A stretch of 32,573 nucleotides of DNA from CAZGIF01 sp964526045 (GCA_964526045.1 CAZGIF010000009.1:1-32573); one strand, 5' to 3'; counted from the stretch's first letter, positions 22,077 to 32,527 are shown. A program made the numbers and translations. Notes: a model not told the origin generated them from the letters alone.

Positions 22077-24302
22077 ATGAAAGAGTATTTGGCACAAAAA
22101 CTAAACGACGAACAACTACAAGCTGCAATTTATACTGAGACATCATCATTGATTTTGGCAGGAGCATGAAGTTGAAAAACAAGAACACTCACCTACAAAA
22201 TAGCGTTTATGATGACGGAACACAAAGTCAGGCCCGAAAACATACTTGCGGTTACGTTTACAAACAAAGCTGCAAATGAGATGAAAGAGAGACTTGTAAA
22301 TATTATAGAATCTCTCCCGGCTCAATATACTGCTAACATGCCACGCATACGTCCTCGAAACCTCAAATGGATTGGAACCTTTCATGGAATTTTTCTAAAA
22401 ATTTTGAAAGAAGATATTGAAATACTTGATTGGTGATATACCAAAAACTTTGTCATTTATGATACATCTGAAAGTATGAGTGTTATCAAACAGATAATCA
22501 AGGACAAGAACTTTACATGACTTTTTGAACCCAAAGAAGCAAAGTGATTTATTTCCAAAACAAAGTCACAAGGATTAGACTATACAATGTTTGGTTCTCA
22601 TGTGAAAAACGACTACGATCATGCTATGGCAACATTGTATAGAGAATATCAAAAACAATTGATACAAGCAAACGCAGTAGATTTTGATGATCTGTTGTTA
22701 TTACCATATCTTCTTTGCAAAAATAGTGCAGAAACTCTCGTCAAACGACAAAAACAATTTGCATATATTATGGTAGATGAAGCACAAGACACCAACCGAA
22801 TACAATTTGAACTCATGAAAATGCTAGGGTGAAAAGATGCGAATATTACATTTATTGGAGATGACTTTCAAAGCATATATTGATGGAGATGAGCTTTGAT
22901 GGAAAACTTTTTGAACCTAAAAGATTATTGGTCTGACATCGTCATGTTCAAACTCCAAACAAACTATCGTTCACGTCCTCATATTGTGCAGGCTTGAAGT
23001 GCAATCATCAAAAAAAACACAAATCAATACGAAAAAGATATCAAAGCACATAGAACATGAGAAGACAATATTGTCATATTTTCACATCCAGATGACATGC
23101 ACGAAGCACTCAACATCATAGAGTTTATTGCAAGACTTCAGGTAAATAAACAAAAAAAGCGGTCAGATTTTTCTATTTTGTATAGAACCAATGCTCAATC
23201 TTGACCATTTGAAAGAGTTTTGGTACAAGAATGAATTCCATATAAAATCTTTGGTGCATATAAATTTTTTGAAAGAAAAGAAATCAAAGATATCATAGCA
23301 TACCTCAAATTTTTGCTCAATCCAAAAGATAATATTGCACTCCAAAGAATCATCAACACGCCATCAAGAAAACTTGGGAAAACAACCGTCGAGAGAATTA
23401 TGTCTTATGGAAACGAGCGTGGTATGAGTATGTATGAAACGATCTTGGGGTTAGAGTCATATCCGATTTCTATTTGATGATGAGCAAAAAATGCGCTATA
23501 TACCTTTGGTAAATCAATTTTTGCTCGACAACAACTTCTTGAAACGACAGACCCTGCGCGTATGATTGAACGTATTATCAAAGATATCGACTACAAACAA
23601 CATCTTATCAAAGAAGACGGAAAAGAAACGGGTGAAGAAAGGTACGAAAATATCTGACAGCTTATAAATATGGCAGAAAAATACGCAACACAAGATACTT
23701 CGTCTGACGAAATGGACGATACTAATACGGAGACGAATAGAAGTATTTTTATGTCTGGGGCAGATGCACTTCGTTCTTTTATGGAGGAAGTAACACTGAT
23801 GACCGATATTGCAACTGAAGATCCAGATCAAGTAGATGCTATCAAACTGATGACAATTCACTCATCCAAATGATTAGAATTTCCATATGTTTTTATTGTA
23901 TGATGTGAAGAAAATATTTTCCCATTATGAAAAAGCCACCTCGATCCACGCGAGCTTGAAGAAGAAAGAAGATTGATGTACGTTGCTCTAACAAGGGCTG
24001 AAGATCACGTTTTTTTGTCATGGGCAAAATCAAGAATGCAATGGTGACGTATGCAAACAAATCCAGCATCTAGATTTTTGAAAGAATTACCACAAGATTT
24101 ACTCAAAAGCTATGATCTTTGATGATGAAGCACAAGTCACACACACAATACTGGACCAGATGTTGATGTATGAGATTGGGTAAAGCATAAACTTTTTGGA
24201 ACATGAGAAATTTTGGAAATTTGGAATGGAGTTTGTATTGTGAGATTTGAGAATCCAAAATTTGGGGTGAGAAAAATAGAAACAAGACTACTCTCAATTT
24301 AA
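22077..24302 (+). CDS. uvrD: UvrD/PcrA-type 3'-5' DNA helicase
   Basis: A superfamily 1A helicase acting in repair and in removing proteins or R-loops from DNA. The 741-aa product has motif I AGAGSGKTRT (residues 28-37; two glycines are UGA), motif Ia VTFTNKAANEM, motif II VDEAQDTN (233-240), motif III GDDFQSIYGWRGA, motif IV TNYRSRP, motif V IHSSKGLEFPYVFIVG and motif VI RRLMYVALTRAED. The C-terminus is a Tudor-like tail with GVCIVRFENPKFG. Two UGA triplets run in tandem as Gly-Gly-Gly (23475-23483 and 24120-24128). A TATATT box lies ~12 nt before the ATG. uvrD versus pcrA naming cannot be settled; length and motifs fit both. A Nudix gene follows 14 nt downstream. Confidence 0.96.
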
Positions 24303-24316
24303 CTTTTTGTATTAGA

Positions 24317-24754
24317 ATGCACACACTGAGATCACGCTGTATCATACTACAAAACAATCATATACTCCTCGTACGTAACGATGGGTCAGATTTTTATTGT
24401 TTACCATGATGAAACATAGAACAAGGAGAAAGTACTGAAAAAGCATTAGTTAGAGAGATACAAGAAGAACTTTCTATCACTCCCCTCTCACCAATTTTTA
24501 TAGGAATACAAGAGTTTGATCACACAAACACACAAGGTATCACAAAAAAAAATATTGATTTTTTGTACCTCGTAACAAAATATACATGAAATCTACAAGA
24601 TGCAGATACTAGCTCACATGCATTTGAACTTTTAGATATCAAATGGGTATCACTACAAAATACAGAACAACTAAATATAAAACCTATAAAACTTCTCGAC
24701 CGAATACAAAAAAATATAGCAGACGCTTCCAATATGTTGGATAGACGTATTTAG
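24317..24754 (+). CDS. Nudix hydrolase
   Basis: Nudix enzymes hydrolyse nucleoside diphosphates linked to another moiety and often clean up oxidised nucleotides. The 145-aa length is typical. The Nudix box spans residues 32-54 as G-x5-E-x7-REIQEELSI; the usual Gly after EE-x is Ser here, a tolerated change. The two leading glycines (31-32) are both UGA. Upstream, CIILQNNHILLVRN is the usual first beta strand. It starts 14 nt after uvrD, so a shared transcript is likely and a nucleotide-housekeeping role beside a repair helicase is plausible, but the substrate cannot be read from sequence. Confidence 0.92.
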
Positions 24755-24839
24755 TAATTTATTTTGCAATCTTATATTGACTTTATGCTGTTTTATTTGC
24801 ATACATAAAAACATACACTTTTATCAAAAACACTAGCAA

Positions 24840-25601
24840 GTGAAAAAACGATTTTGAAAATTAGTATCAAAACCTTTACAAATCATAGCACAAGAAAACT
24901 CAACAGATGTACCAAATGAAAAACAAGATCCTAACACGGAAGAAACCAAACGTTTCTTGTTGGAGCTTCGTGTAGCAGAAAACATAGCTACATCTATGGG
25001 TGATGATCAAAAAAACAATATCGAACTATTCGAAACGTATCTAGAACTATTAAAAATTGAACAAGAAACGTATATCGTTGATAGTATACAACTTACAAAC
25101 AGCATAGAAAATTTTAAAAAAAACAATATACCAGCAATTCGAAGTAAACATATGCTTGAGGAACATGATTTTGGATATTTTGCAAAAAGAAAAACAGTTA
25201 CTATTAATCAAAAAGAAATGATAGATATTTGAACATATAAATGATATATGTATGCAAAAGCACGATGGATATATCTATATTACAAAAAACTCAAATCTCA
25301 AAAACATACTATAGCAGAGATGTATCAAATACTATTTACAGAAAACGGAGAGGGACATGTCTCTTTTTTGCAAGATATTTGTACAAACGTTCAAGAGCTT
25401 ACAAAAAGATTTTCCCAACAAATTAATAAAAACTCCCCAGCTGACAATAGTATTCGAATGAGTGACCGAGTACAACAAAAAATAATAGACTCATTTTTAC
25501 AATGAAAACAAGATATCAAAAAAAATATTCTAGAGTGTTTTCTGAGATTACAAGTACAGAAACGAAAAAATTTATACGAAAATTCTAGAAAAAATATCTA
25601 G
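24840..25601 (+). CDS. Helical hypothetical protein, 253 aa
   Basis: A 253-codon frame ended by TAG. No ATG is available near the beginning: an in-frame TAG lies at 24834-24836, and a GTG immediately after it (24840) gives a basic MKKRFGKLVSK N-terminus, so GTG is the likely start. A TTG at 24957 is a less likely alternative. The protein is helical and Lys/Gln/Glu-rich, with a cluster of aromatic residues around YAKARWIYLYYKK (residues ~141-153). There is no signal peptide, transmembrane segment or known motif. It lies between the Nudix gene (85 nt gap) and murB (73 nt gap). I do not recognise it. Confidence 0.72.
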
Positions 25602-25674
25602 TGATTTTTCAAGTCATTTGATTACAATACGAAGGTACTTCTCAAGTAAGTGATTTATCAATCATACTCGCTCA

Positions 25675-26691
25675 ATGACCTTAGTAAACATAAAGTCTTC
25701 AATATCTCTGCGTGAATATAATAGTTTTAAAATCGATGTTATCGCAAAATATTTTATTCGTATTGAAACAGTAGAACAACTACAATCACTCAGCAAAAAT
25801 CCAATATTTATTGAGAATAAACGTTATTTTCTATGAGCATGAAGCAACACTTTTTTTACCAAAGATTTTGATGGAATTATTGTTCATATTGATATCCAAT
25901 GAATCAATATTATCAAAGAAACAAACAATAGTACAACTTTGCGCGTATGAGCGGGGCAAAATTGGGACGAATTTGTCAATCTATGTACATACAACAGACA
26001 TCTGTATGGCATAGAAAATCTGGTTAGCATTCCTGGTCAGGTTTGAGCTTGCCCAGTACAAAACATATGAGCATATGGAGTGGAAGCAAAAGATACTATA
26101 GAGTCTGTAGAATATCTTGATATGAATACATGACACATTCAGACACTTACAAACAAGCAATGTGAGTTTTGATACCGTGATAGTGTTTTTAAACAATCTT
26201 TGTATGGCATAGCTTGTATTACTCATGTTTCTTTCACATTGTGTAAAAAAGACGCATATACAGTCAACAACCAATATGGGGCAATTACACAAGAGACAGA
26301 CAGTACAGATCCCAAAGATATTTGCTCAGCAATCAAAAAAATAAGAGCATCCAAACTACCAGATCGACATAAAATAGGAACAGCGTGAAGTTTTTTCAAG
26401 AACCCATTGATTGATGAGGAACAATTTCTCTGATTACAAAAAAAGTATCCTGACATCGTCGGACACCCTCATCATAATCACATTAAAGTATCAGCTTGAC
26501 GACTGATTGAACAAACTGTAGGCAAAAACTATCGTATATGAGATGCAGCAACGTATGAAAAACATGCGTTAGTTCTTGTTAATCTTGGCAATGCCTCTCC
26601 ACAAGATATGCTAATGCTCATTGAGCATATACAAACGCAAGTAGAACAGACATTTTGAGTACACCTTGAACCTGAAGTCAATATTTTGTAA
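25675..26691 (+). CDS. murB: UDP-N-acetylenolpyruvoylglucosamine reductase MurB
   Basis: MurB reduces UDP-GlcNAc-enolpyruvate to UDP-MurNAc with NADPH and FAD, the second committed step of peptidoglycan precursor synthesis in the cytoplasm. The 338-aa product matches type I MurB: FAD-binding LGAGSN, IPGQVGACPVQNIGAYGVE, the type I substrate-binding tyrosine in GYRDSVFK, the catalytic serine in GSFFKNP, SAGRLIEQ, and the catalytic glutamate in LEPEVNIL at the end. Four of the key glycines are UGA codons. The start is the ATG at 25675, giving the typical VNIKSSISLREYNSFK opening. murB converges with the pilin-like gene, with 3 nt between the two stops. Its presence implies the cell makes its own wall precursor. 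Confidence 0.96.
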
Positions 26692-26694
26692 TAT

Positions 26695-27174
26695 TTATGT
26701 AAGAAACGCTCTTGTCAAAATTCTCATCAATGCGTAAGAAAATATAACAATAAGGATTCAGATAACTGCATGTTTAATACTTTCACTTGATGGATTTTCT
26801 CAACTAATTCCATACGCTACATATTGATACCCATTGTATATAAACATAAGTGCTCATACAATGAGACTTATTTGAGACATAAACCTCAAGGCATAGACAG
26901 TATAATCTATCAACGTATCTCGCGTCATCACTCAAGACGCCATCTGCTGTCAGAGGTTACGATTATTTTTTTGAGATCATCACATTTCATATGCTTCGTA
27001 GTCATATTGATCTCGAACTTTTCATCATGAGTTCGATATTCTTTCTACCATATCACTTGGATCCTCTTCGACTTTTGGTATGATATAAAAATCGTTCGTC
27101 TCTGCATATGTAGGAGTATACAAACAAAAAAGACTTAAAAGACACACAAATGCACACAACAATGCTTTTTTCAT
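26695..27174 (-). CDS. Type IV secretion/VirB2-like pilin-type small membrane protein
   Basis: A 159-aa protein visible only with UGA as glycine, because eight UGA codons split it. It starts MKKALLCAFVC with a clear signal peptide, cleavage near residue 24 (TYA-E). A polar segment follows (~25-80). Two hydrophobic helices (~90-118 and ~130-158) are joined by a short loop of the form YNGYQYVAYGISGENPS. This layout, with a GG/NG-x-QY turn after helix one and a second helix like IGILIVIFSYALMRIL, matches the two-helix T4SS-pilin/TrbC-VirB2-type proteins common in CPR genomes. It stands alone, transcribed against murB, with no other secretion gene in the window. The subfamily is inferred from memory of the pattern. 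Confidence 0.82.
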
Positions 27175-27184
27175 ACGTGAGGTC

Positions 27185-27238
27185 TTGAAAAGAATAAAAA
27201 CATCACTATAAGTATACTAGACTTATCAAAAAAAGCAA
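27185..27238. promoter_or_regulatory. Overlapping divergent promoters (pilin-like gene / FemX-like gene)
   Basis: On the plus strand TTGAAA (27185-27190) and TATAAG (27207-27212) are 16 bp apart and face the FemX-like gene. On the minus strand TTGCTT (complement of 27233-27238) and TATACT (complement of 27211-27216) are 16 bp apart and face the pilin-like gene. The two -10 boxes overlap, so the promoters may compete for polymerase. Confidence 0.5.
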
Positions 27239-27258
27239 ATTTTGCACTTTGAGCCACT

Positions 27259-28260
27259 ATGCACAATCTCTATCAATCAAAAATATGGCAAGACATTCAA
27301 ACAAAAGTCTACCAAAATCCTACATCTTTTATATCGCTATTTGGTAAAAGTCATTTTTGTATCCACAAAGAAAAAAATATCTGACCGTTTTCGATATCGT
27401 GGTTACAAATCATGTGAATCTATATACCGGACGATGAGGAGAGCATATTGCAAGAAATAAAAACTATTCGTAAACGTTACCGTTTTGATCCAAGTAAAAT
27501 CTGTATGCAACGATGATGCCTCAACCATCTTGTTACGATAAAAACACCACATACCATAACTCAAGCTCACGCGCAAGCCATCAAAACAACAAGAAAAGAA
27601 GCACAGTTTTGGCTCAAAAAACTATGACTACACGAAACTATTAGGGAAAATATGCCACCAGCAACAATAATAATAAACGTGCAACAAAGTAATGATGAAC
27701 TCATAGCAGATATGTCTTCACAAGCGCAAAGATACATAAAAAAAGCTTCCAAAAAAGACATTACTATTCATGAACTCCATACTATGCATGATTGTGATTT
27801 TTTTTATTCGCAACGACAAAATATTGCAGACACAAAGTGATTCAACATTATACCTAGCGGTACATTCAAAAGGCTAGTAGAATATATACAAATGAAACAT
27901 TGTGGGCACATATATGTTGCCAAAAAAGACAACGTTATCATTGCAGGAGGTATTTATATTTACCAAGAGGATACGGTGTACTATTTGTATGGATTTTCTA
28001 CAAGAGAAAAAGAATTACGCAATATTTGATGACACCATTTTTTGACATTTCACGTGATGCAACGAGCGAGAGAACGCGGTTTGCGTTACCTTGATCTTTT
28101 TGGATGAAGTCCAACCTGATATCCTGACCATAGTTTGGCTGCAGTGAGCAACTTTAAAGAATCATTCGGGTGAAAAAAAATCGAAGTATATGGAAGTTTT
28201 GATATTCCGCTCTCCAATTTTCTCTATCAATTATTTAGCTTGAGACAGCAAATAAGGTAA
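27259..28260 (+). CDS. FemAB/FemX-like peptidyltransferase
   Basis: A 333-aa protein of the FemX/FemAB (GNAT-fold) family, which adds amino acids from aminoacyl-tRNA to the peptide stem of lipid II to form interpeptide bridges. It opens LYQSKIWQDIQ, the family's usual 'W-x-x-x' beginning. The second GNAT domain holds a KDNVIIAGGIYIY strand, YYLYGFSTREKELRN, a helix HHFLTFHVMQRARERG after two UGA glycines (257-258), and YLDLFGGSP, all typical. The final part KESFGGKKIEVYGSFD matches the family's C-terminus. Amino acid specificity is unknown. Together with murB and the FtsW-like gene it supports an active peptidoglycan pathway. A modest hairpin-plus-T-run follows. Confidence 0.9.
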
Positions 28261-28308
28261 AATATTATAAAAAGCATTGACATTATCTTCGTATTTCTTA
28301 CCAATAAT

Positions 28309-28335
28309 ATACTCTGAATCTAGAGTATTATTTTT
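28309..28335 (+). terminator. Weak Rho-independent terminator after the FemX-like gene
   Basis: A 7-bp AU-rich stem (ATACTCT / AGAGTAT) with a six-base loop is followed by TATTTTT. It lies 48 nt after the stop and 23 nt before the next ATG, so it could terminate or attenuate. Confidence 0.5.
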
Positions 28336-28357
28336 ATATATTATCTTTTAACAAAAT

Positions 28358-28861
28358 ATGGCACCAATTTTACCACAATTATATAATATTCAAATGCCTT
28401 GAAATACAAAAACATTAGAAGTAACTCAATCAACGTTCGCAACAGATAAGTGAGAGATTCAAATTACATGAAAATTAGAAAATATTGAAGCATCTCTTTT
28501 TCTAAACTTACTAGAAGGTACACTAAACGTTACAGTAAACAGATGAGACCACACAACAATTTGAACCTTTCAATCAAAACAAAAATGAGATGAACTCGCA
28601 CGTAGTATTGCCAGCTCATTTAATTTAGTGCCTATTGATGGTAAAAATGAAACCAAGATAGAAGTTGGATTTACCTCTATTAATATTTCTGCTACCTTTG
28701 AACAAAACTGAGATAAATATTGAAAATTATTTCTTAATTTAGAGGGAGACTTTACTCCTGGTAACTCAAGTGCAAAATTGACAATAAGCAACAAATATTG
28801 ATGAAGTCATCAATACCGAGATAAATTTAATATTCCTCAATTTTTTAAAGAACAGAAATAA
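28358..28861 (+). CDS. Beta-rich hypothetical protein, 167 aa
   Basis: A 167-codon frame ended by TAA and followed by a strong terminator. The sequence alternates polar and hydrophobic residues in short strands (ISATFEQNG, KLFLNLEGDF, AKLTISNKYGG), suggesting a small beta-sandwich or barrel. UGA supplies ten or so glycines, mostly in turns. There is no signal peptide, membrane helix, cysteine or catalytic motif. The AT-rich leader has a TATATTAT box ~20 nt before the ATG. It probably forms its own transcription unit between two terminators. I do not recognise a family; a single-strand or ligand-binding fold is conceivable but unsupported. Confidence 0.72.
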
Positions 28862-28883
28862 TTTCAAATAAAAACAACTTAGA

Positions 28884-28911
28884 AAAAAGAACAGCGTGTG
28901 CTGTTCTTTTT
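28884..28911. terminator. Bidirectional Rho-independent terminator
   Basis: A 12-bp perfect stem (AAAAAGAACAGC / GCTGTTCTTTTT) with a GTGT loop. T-runs follow on both strands, and the hairpin lies between the convergent 167-aa gene and yidC, so it can serve both. Confidence 0.9.
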
Positions 28912-28941
28912 AATACATTTAAAATTTTCTAGCAGTCTAAA

Positions 28942-29799
28942 CTACCCTCCAATAATTTCTCCAGCTTCTGGATGAAATTTTGCACGTCGTTTTGCTTGTA
29001 GCAATGTACGATTAAATCGAAGCGTTTGTCACAAACTAAATAATGTTGTTGTCATCATATATAAACCAACTCATGCAGCAAGAGAGTAAACTATTACTCA
29101 CATAAACACTCACATACCATACATCATCGGTTGCATAGCTTTTGACATATCTGGCATAGCTTGACCGTTTGGAAGTTTTTGTGTCATTTTTGGTGCTGGT
29201 TTGACGATACTAGTAATAAACATATTTCAAACCATCAATACCATAGTTATCAATGCTAACACTAAACTACCTTTTTCCAATAGATCAATACCAAAAAATA
29301 GCGTATCAACATTTCATCAAGATATATCAAGATATTTTGCAGTAGTTGATGATAAAAAACTATAGATTTGTTCAATATACGGCAAATCAAAGCTAAGCCA
29401 TGCTTTAGTTGCTCAAGCATCTCAATATGTAGCAAAGTTACTTATAACTCCATATAATCATAAGAAAATAGGAATTTGTAACAACATTGCTTTACATCAT
29501 TTCAAAGGGCCCATTCCATCTTTTTTCATAAGATTCATCATCTCCTTCACTTGTTTTTGAGGATCATCTTTGTGAAGTTCTTGTATTTTTTTCTGTTTAT
29601 CTCGCATTTTACTATCTCACATAGATTGTTGCATTTGCATAGTAGCTGCACTATTTTTGAACATAGCAGCTCTAATAGCCAAGGTCAAGACAATAATTGC
29701 TCGTCACATACTTCCACCAAACAATGTTAACAATAACATCAAAAGATTAAAAATAGGACGGAACAACAGCTCATTAACCAAAAGGGACAATGGATTCAT
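28942..29799 (-). CDS. yidC: Membrane protein insertase YidC/Oxa1
   Basis: YidC inserts and folds membrane proteins, alone or with SecYEG. The 285-aa product is the short form without the large periplasmic P1 domain. The first helix is followed by IVLTLAIRAAMF with the conserved catalytic-groove Arg43 and an amphipathic loop with MQMQQSM and KIQELHKDDPQK, then a positively charged cytoplasmic loop (DKQKKIQ onward). Next comes LLQIPIFLGLYGVI, two further helices, and a last helix with the MMTTTLFSLGQTL pattern. The C-terminal tail is basic. By my count half of its 26 glycines are UGA. It follows frr by 24 nt on the same strand, so the two are probably co-transcribed. Confidence 0.94.
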
Positions 29800-29823
29800 T
29801 CGTAAAAAAACGGAGTATAAAAA

Positions 29824-30372
29824 TTATTTTAAGATATCATCTTCTTTGTTTTTGATGTGATCATCAACTTTTTTGTTGTATGTTTTTGTAATATCATCAA
29901 TAGCATCTTCTTGTTGTTTTTTTTCATCTTCTGACAATTCTTTTTGTTCAAACGCATGCTTAATTGCTTTCATCTCATCATGTCTAACTTGTCTCATTCT
30001 CGCTTTGATTTCTTCTCCCATTGCATGGACTTGTTTTGCTAATTGTTGTCTTCTTTCTCAAGTAAGTGCAGGTACTTTGACTATGATATATCAAGCTCAT
30101 TCGTTTTTTGGAGCAAGTCATGTTCATAGATCATAAATAGCTTTTTCTATAGCAGGTAAGACAGATTTGTCTCGTGATTCAATTTTGATAGTTTGTGTAT
30201 CTGGGACGGTAATATTAGCTAATTGTCCAATAGGCATTGATCCGTAACTTGTCGAAATTGAAATATTTTCAACTAAACCTCTCGTTGCTCTTCCAATTTG
30301 CAGTCAGGCAAGTTCATTTTCAAAAAAGTCAATAGCCTTTTGCATACGATCTTTGCATCAACTTGTGTCCAT
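29824..30372 (-). CDS. frr: Ribosome recycling factor
   Basis: RRF, with EF-G, splits the post-termination ribosome. The 182-aa length matches the family (~185). Visible are the N-terminal helix with KAIDFFENELAGLQIGRAT, the domain II strand segment SYGSMPIGQLANITVPD, IEKAIYDLG, IIVKVPALTGERRQQLAKQ and the long helical tail ending in KYN-rich ITKTYNKKVDDHI. Seven glycines are UGA, including the one in the LTGERR motif. In a genome with UGA reassigned, RF2 must be absent or altered, but RRF is still needed for UAA/UAG termination. Upstream is a 149-bp divergent spacer with a strong hairpin. Confidence 0.96.
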
Positions 30373-30439
30373 TCAAAAAAATGATTATTATATAAAGTCA
30401 GCATCTTATTATTGCTGAGGCAAAGAGTAATCAAAGTAA

Positions 30440-30463
30440 TTGGCTTTTCAAGAGAAAAGCCAA
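30440..30463. other. Perfect hairpin in the frr divergent spacer
   Basis: A 10-bp stem (TTGGCTTTTC / GAAAAGCCAA) with an AAGA loop. No T-run follows on either strand, so it is not an ordinary terminator. It lies 67 nt upstream of the frr start and 58 nt upstream of the opposite gene, and could be a protein-binding site or a structured 5' leader element. Confidence 0.5.
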
Positions 30464-30521
30464 ACACAAAAAAACATATAAACCAAATAATAACACTCAA
30501 ATTTATTTCGAAGAAAATTTT

Positions 30522-32057
30522 ATGCAAAAAACTACCGAAACAACACAGGGATTTTGACATGCTGTAACGAGTATCTGTGTTTTTTGTTGTGTACAACTAT
30601 CTGCTATAATTGCACCAGTCTATGCAAACTCACTATTAAACCTTACAGAATCTAACAATACAGAACAAACAATAACGAGTACATATTTACAATGTTTAGC
30701 AACAACACAAATCTCACAGCAGTCACTTCGCGACACTCTCAATACACCAAAACAAAACACAATACACATTACCATCCTAGCAAATCAACAATTTGCAGAT
30801 GTGTTTGATGTATTAGCTCAAAAGTGATTTGACACAAAAAAACCATTATATATAAGTTATGATATACCAGCAATTGAGCCCAACTCAAAACATGCCAACA
30901 TACTCTACCTACAAGACCTCACACAACATAAGACACCAAAAAAAGATAAGAATCTGACACCAAACAATGTTTTTGCGATAACAGCACATTCTAACAAAAC
31001 ATTTACGTATGAAGATGGGCAAACTGCGTTATTTGTATCATGAGCTCGCATAAGCACAGATCCACAAGATGTATTTCACCATCAAAGACAAAACACACAA
31101 GAACAAGGCACAAAAGAACAAGACACCCAAACGGCAACAACATGAATATCCTATGATATTCCTCGATATCGTCATACACATTTCCCCACTCAAAGACTAG
31201 CATACATAACCCAAAAGCAGTCAGAAAATACACCGTTCGATGAAACATGAACTATGTCAGATGATTTTTTTGTTTCACAGGGAACCAGATATATTGACAA
31301 AGACACATGAATTGTTAGAACAAAAACCTCGAGAAAACTCACAGACTTTTTGCGTGTGTCTCCTCGTAAGACAGCCGAGTTGTTATCGTTATTGCTGTAT
31401 GATACGCAGTGACAAACACACAAAATAAGACGAGACAGACAAAAAAATACATATGTCTATCCATACGATGATAGTATTGTATATGTTCAAGAGTGAGACC
31501 GTGTACAAATTATAACCCAAGAATGATACATTGATGTTGATAGTATTACATCTCGACCAGAAGAACGAATTGGGGATGTAACCGCATGCGTCAAAACCAA
31601 ACGCATGAATTTATTGTCTTTGGGTATCAATATACCATATGGCCAGTGAGCATACAAAATTGCAAATAAAGATCATGCAAGCGCATGACTATTACAAGAT
31701 GCTATATATGTAGGAGCGTCAACTGTCCCTCAGTATACATTGGATTGGTTTTTAAAAACAAAAAACAATAGACAAGAACTTCTCAATCCTGCTACATTTC
31801 CACTAGGAACAAATGTCGTAAGCATTACATGGCATTCTGATTCACAAGCAGGAAGAGAGTATGGACATACAAATATGTGATTTGTACGAGCAAACAAACT
31901 TTGGATTTTGGATCCGTATGTACAAGTACCATGATATAGCTTATATGAACCAAAACTAATGGAAGACTTTATGCAGACAACAAAAGCACAAAAATGACTT
32001 TCTGTTGCAAAAGTGCATTATTATATCACACAAAAACAGTTTTCTCCTCTACCCTAA
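30522..32057 (+). CDS. Secreted protein, 511 aa, possible Cys-His hydrolase domain
   Basis: A 511-codon frame ended by TAA. The N-terminus has a signal peptide: a polar start, a hydrophobic Val/Ile/Cys/Leu core and a PVYA-N cleavage site near residue 37. The next ~300 residues are Thr/Gln/Asn/Lys-rich with DxxRY-type beta segments and no recognisable fold. The C-terminal ~170 residues hold C356 (context TACVKTKRMN) with SLGINIPYGQ after it, H449 in YGHTNMGFV, and D464 in WILDPY. That order, with 'GH-GFV' and 'I-DPY', resembles papain-fold NlpC/P60 or CHAP hydrolases that cut peptidoglycan or amide bonds. The match is by pattern only. No anchor or wall-binding repeat is seen. Confidence 0.78.
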
Positions 32058-32180
32058 CAAACCTATACCATAGTTTTTAAATCTCGCAAGAGATTATAAG
32101 ACAAAAAAACATACTTCATTTGCAATCTAAGCAAACACCTTGTATAGTAGCAATAGATTTTTATTCTTTCTTCTAGATGC

Positions 32181-32522
32181 ATGATACCAAAAACCTCTAA
32201 AAAAACAGATTCAAACACAAAAGCAACTTCAAAAAACAAAACGACAACAAACAAACACGTAAAAGCAAAAATATTGTTTACACAATCAAACTCACCGACA
32301 CTATCAAAACTTTCACTCGCGTCAGGTCAATATTTTTGACAAAGAATAAAAAATAAAGATATAGATACAAAGCAATGAGCAATGTTATGATACTTTGATA
32401 ACAAACTAAATCATAGCGTGATCGTACATCTATGAACAACACGTCACCCAGCAGACCTTAACAAAAAATTTGACCCTGACCATCTTCAAGAACAGTCTGC
32501 AAAGGCAGTTCGCTACATCTAA
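32181..32522 (+). CDS. Small basic hypothetical protein, 113 aa
   Basis: A 113-codon frame ended by TAA, directly followed by a strong terminator. The first ~40 residues are Lys/Thr/Asn-rich and low-complexity. The rest is a small mixed domain with SPTLSKLSLASGQYFG and a C-terminal SAKAVRYI. Four glycines are UGA. There is no signal peptide, and an ATG four bases upstream is in another frame that stops at once. I do not recognise it. A 123-bp spacer separates it from the secreted protein; it could be an independent gene. Confidence 0.6.
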
Positions 32523-32527
32523 AATAG

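Noticed and set aside
22077..24302. uvrD, recG, ligA and others as pseudogenes broken by many TGA stops
   Set aside because: The TGA codons fall on conserved glycines and the motifs are all intact, which is recoding, not decay.
30273..30596. 107-aa minus-strand frame overlapping frr and the divergent spacer
   Set aside because: It overlaps the true RRF frame and the signal peptide of the opposite gene, and resembles no protein.
32080..32095. Hairpin AATCTC-GCAA-GAGATT after the secreted protein
   Set aside because: Short 6-bp stem with no T-run on either strand; too weak to call a terminator.
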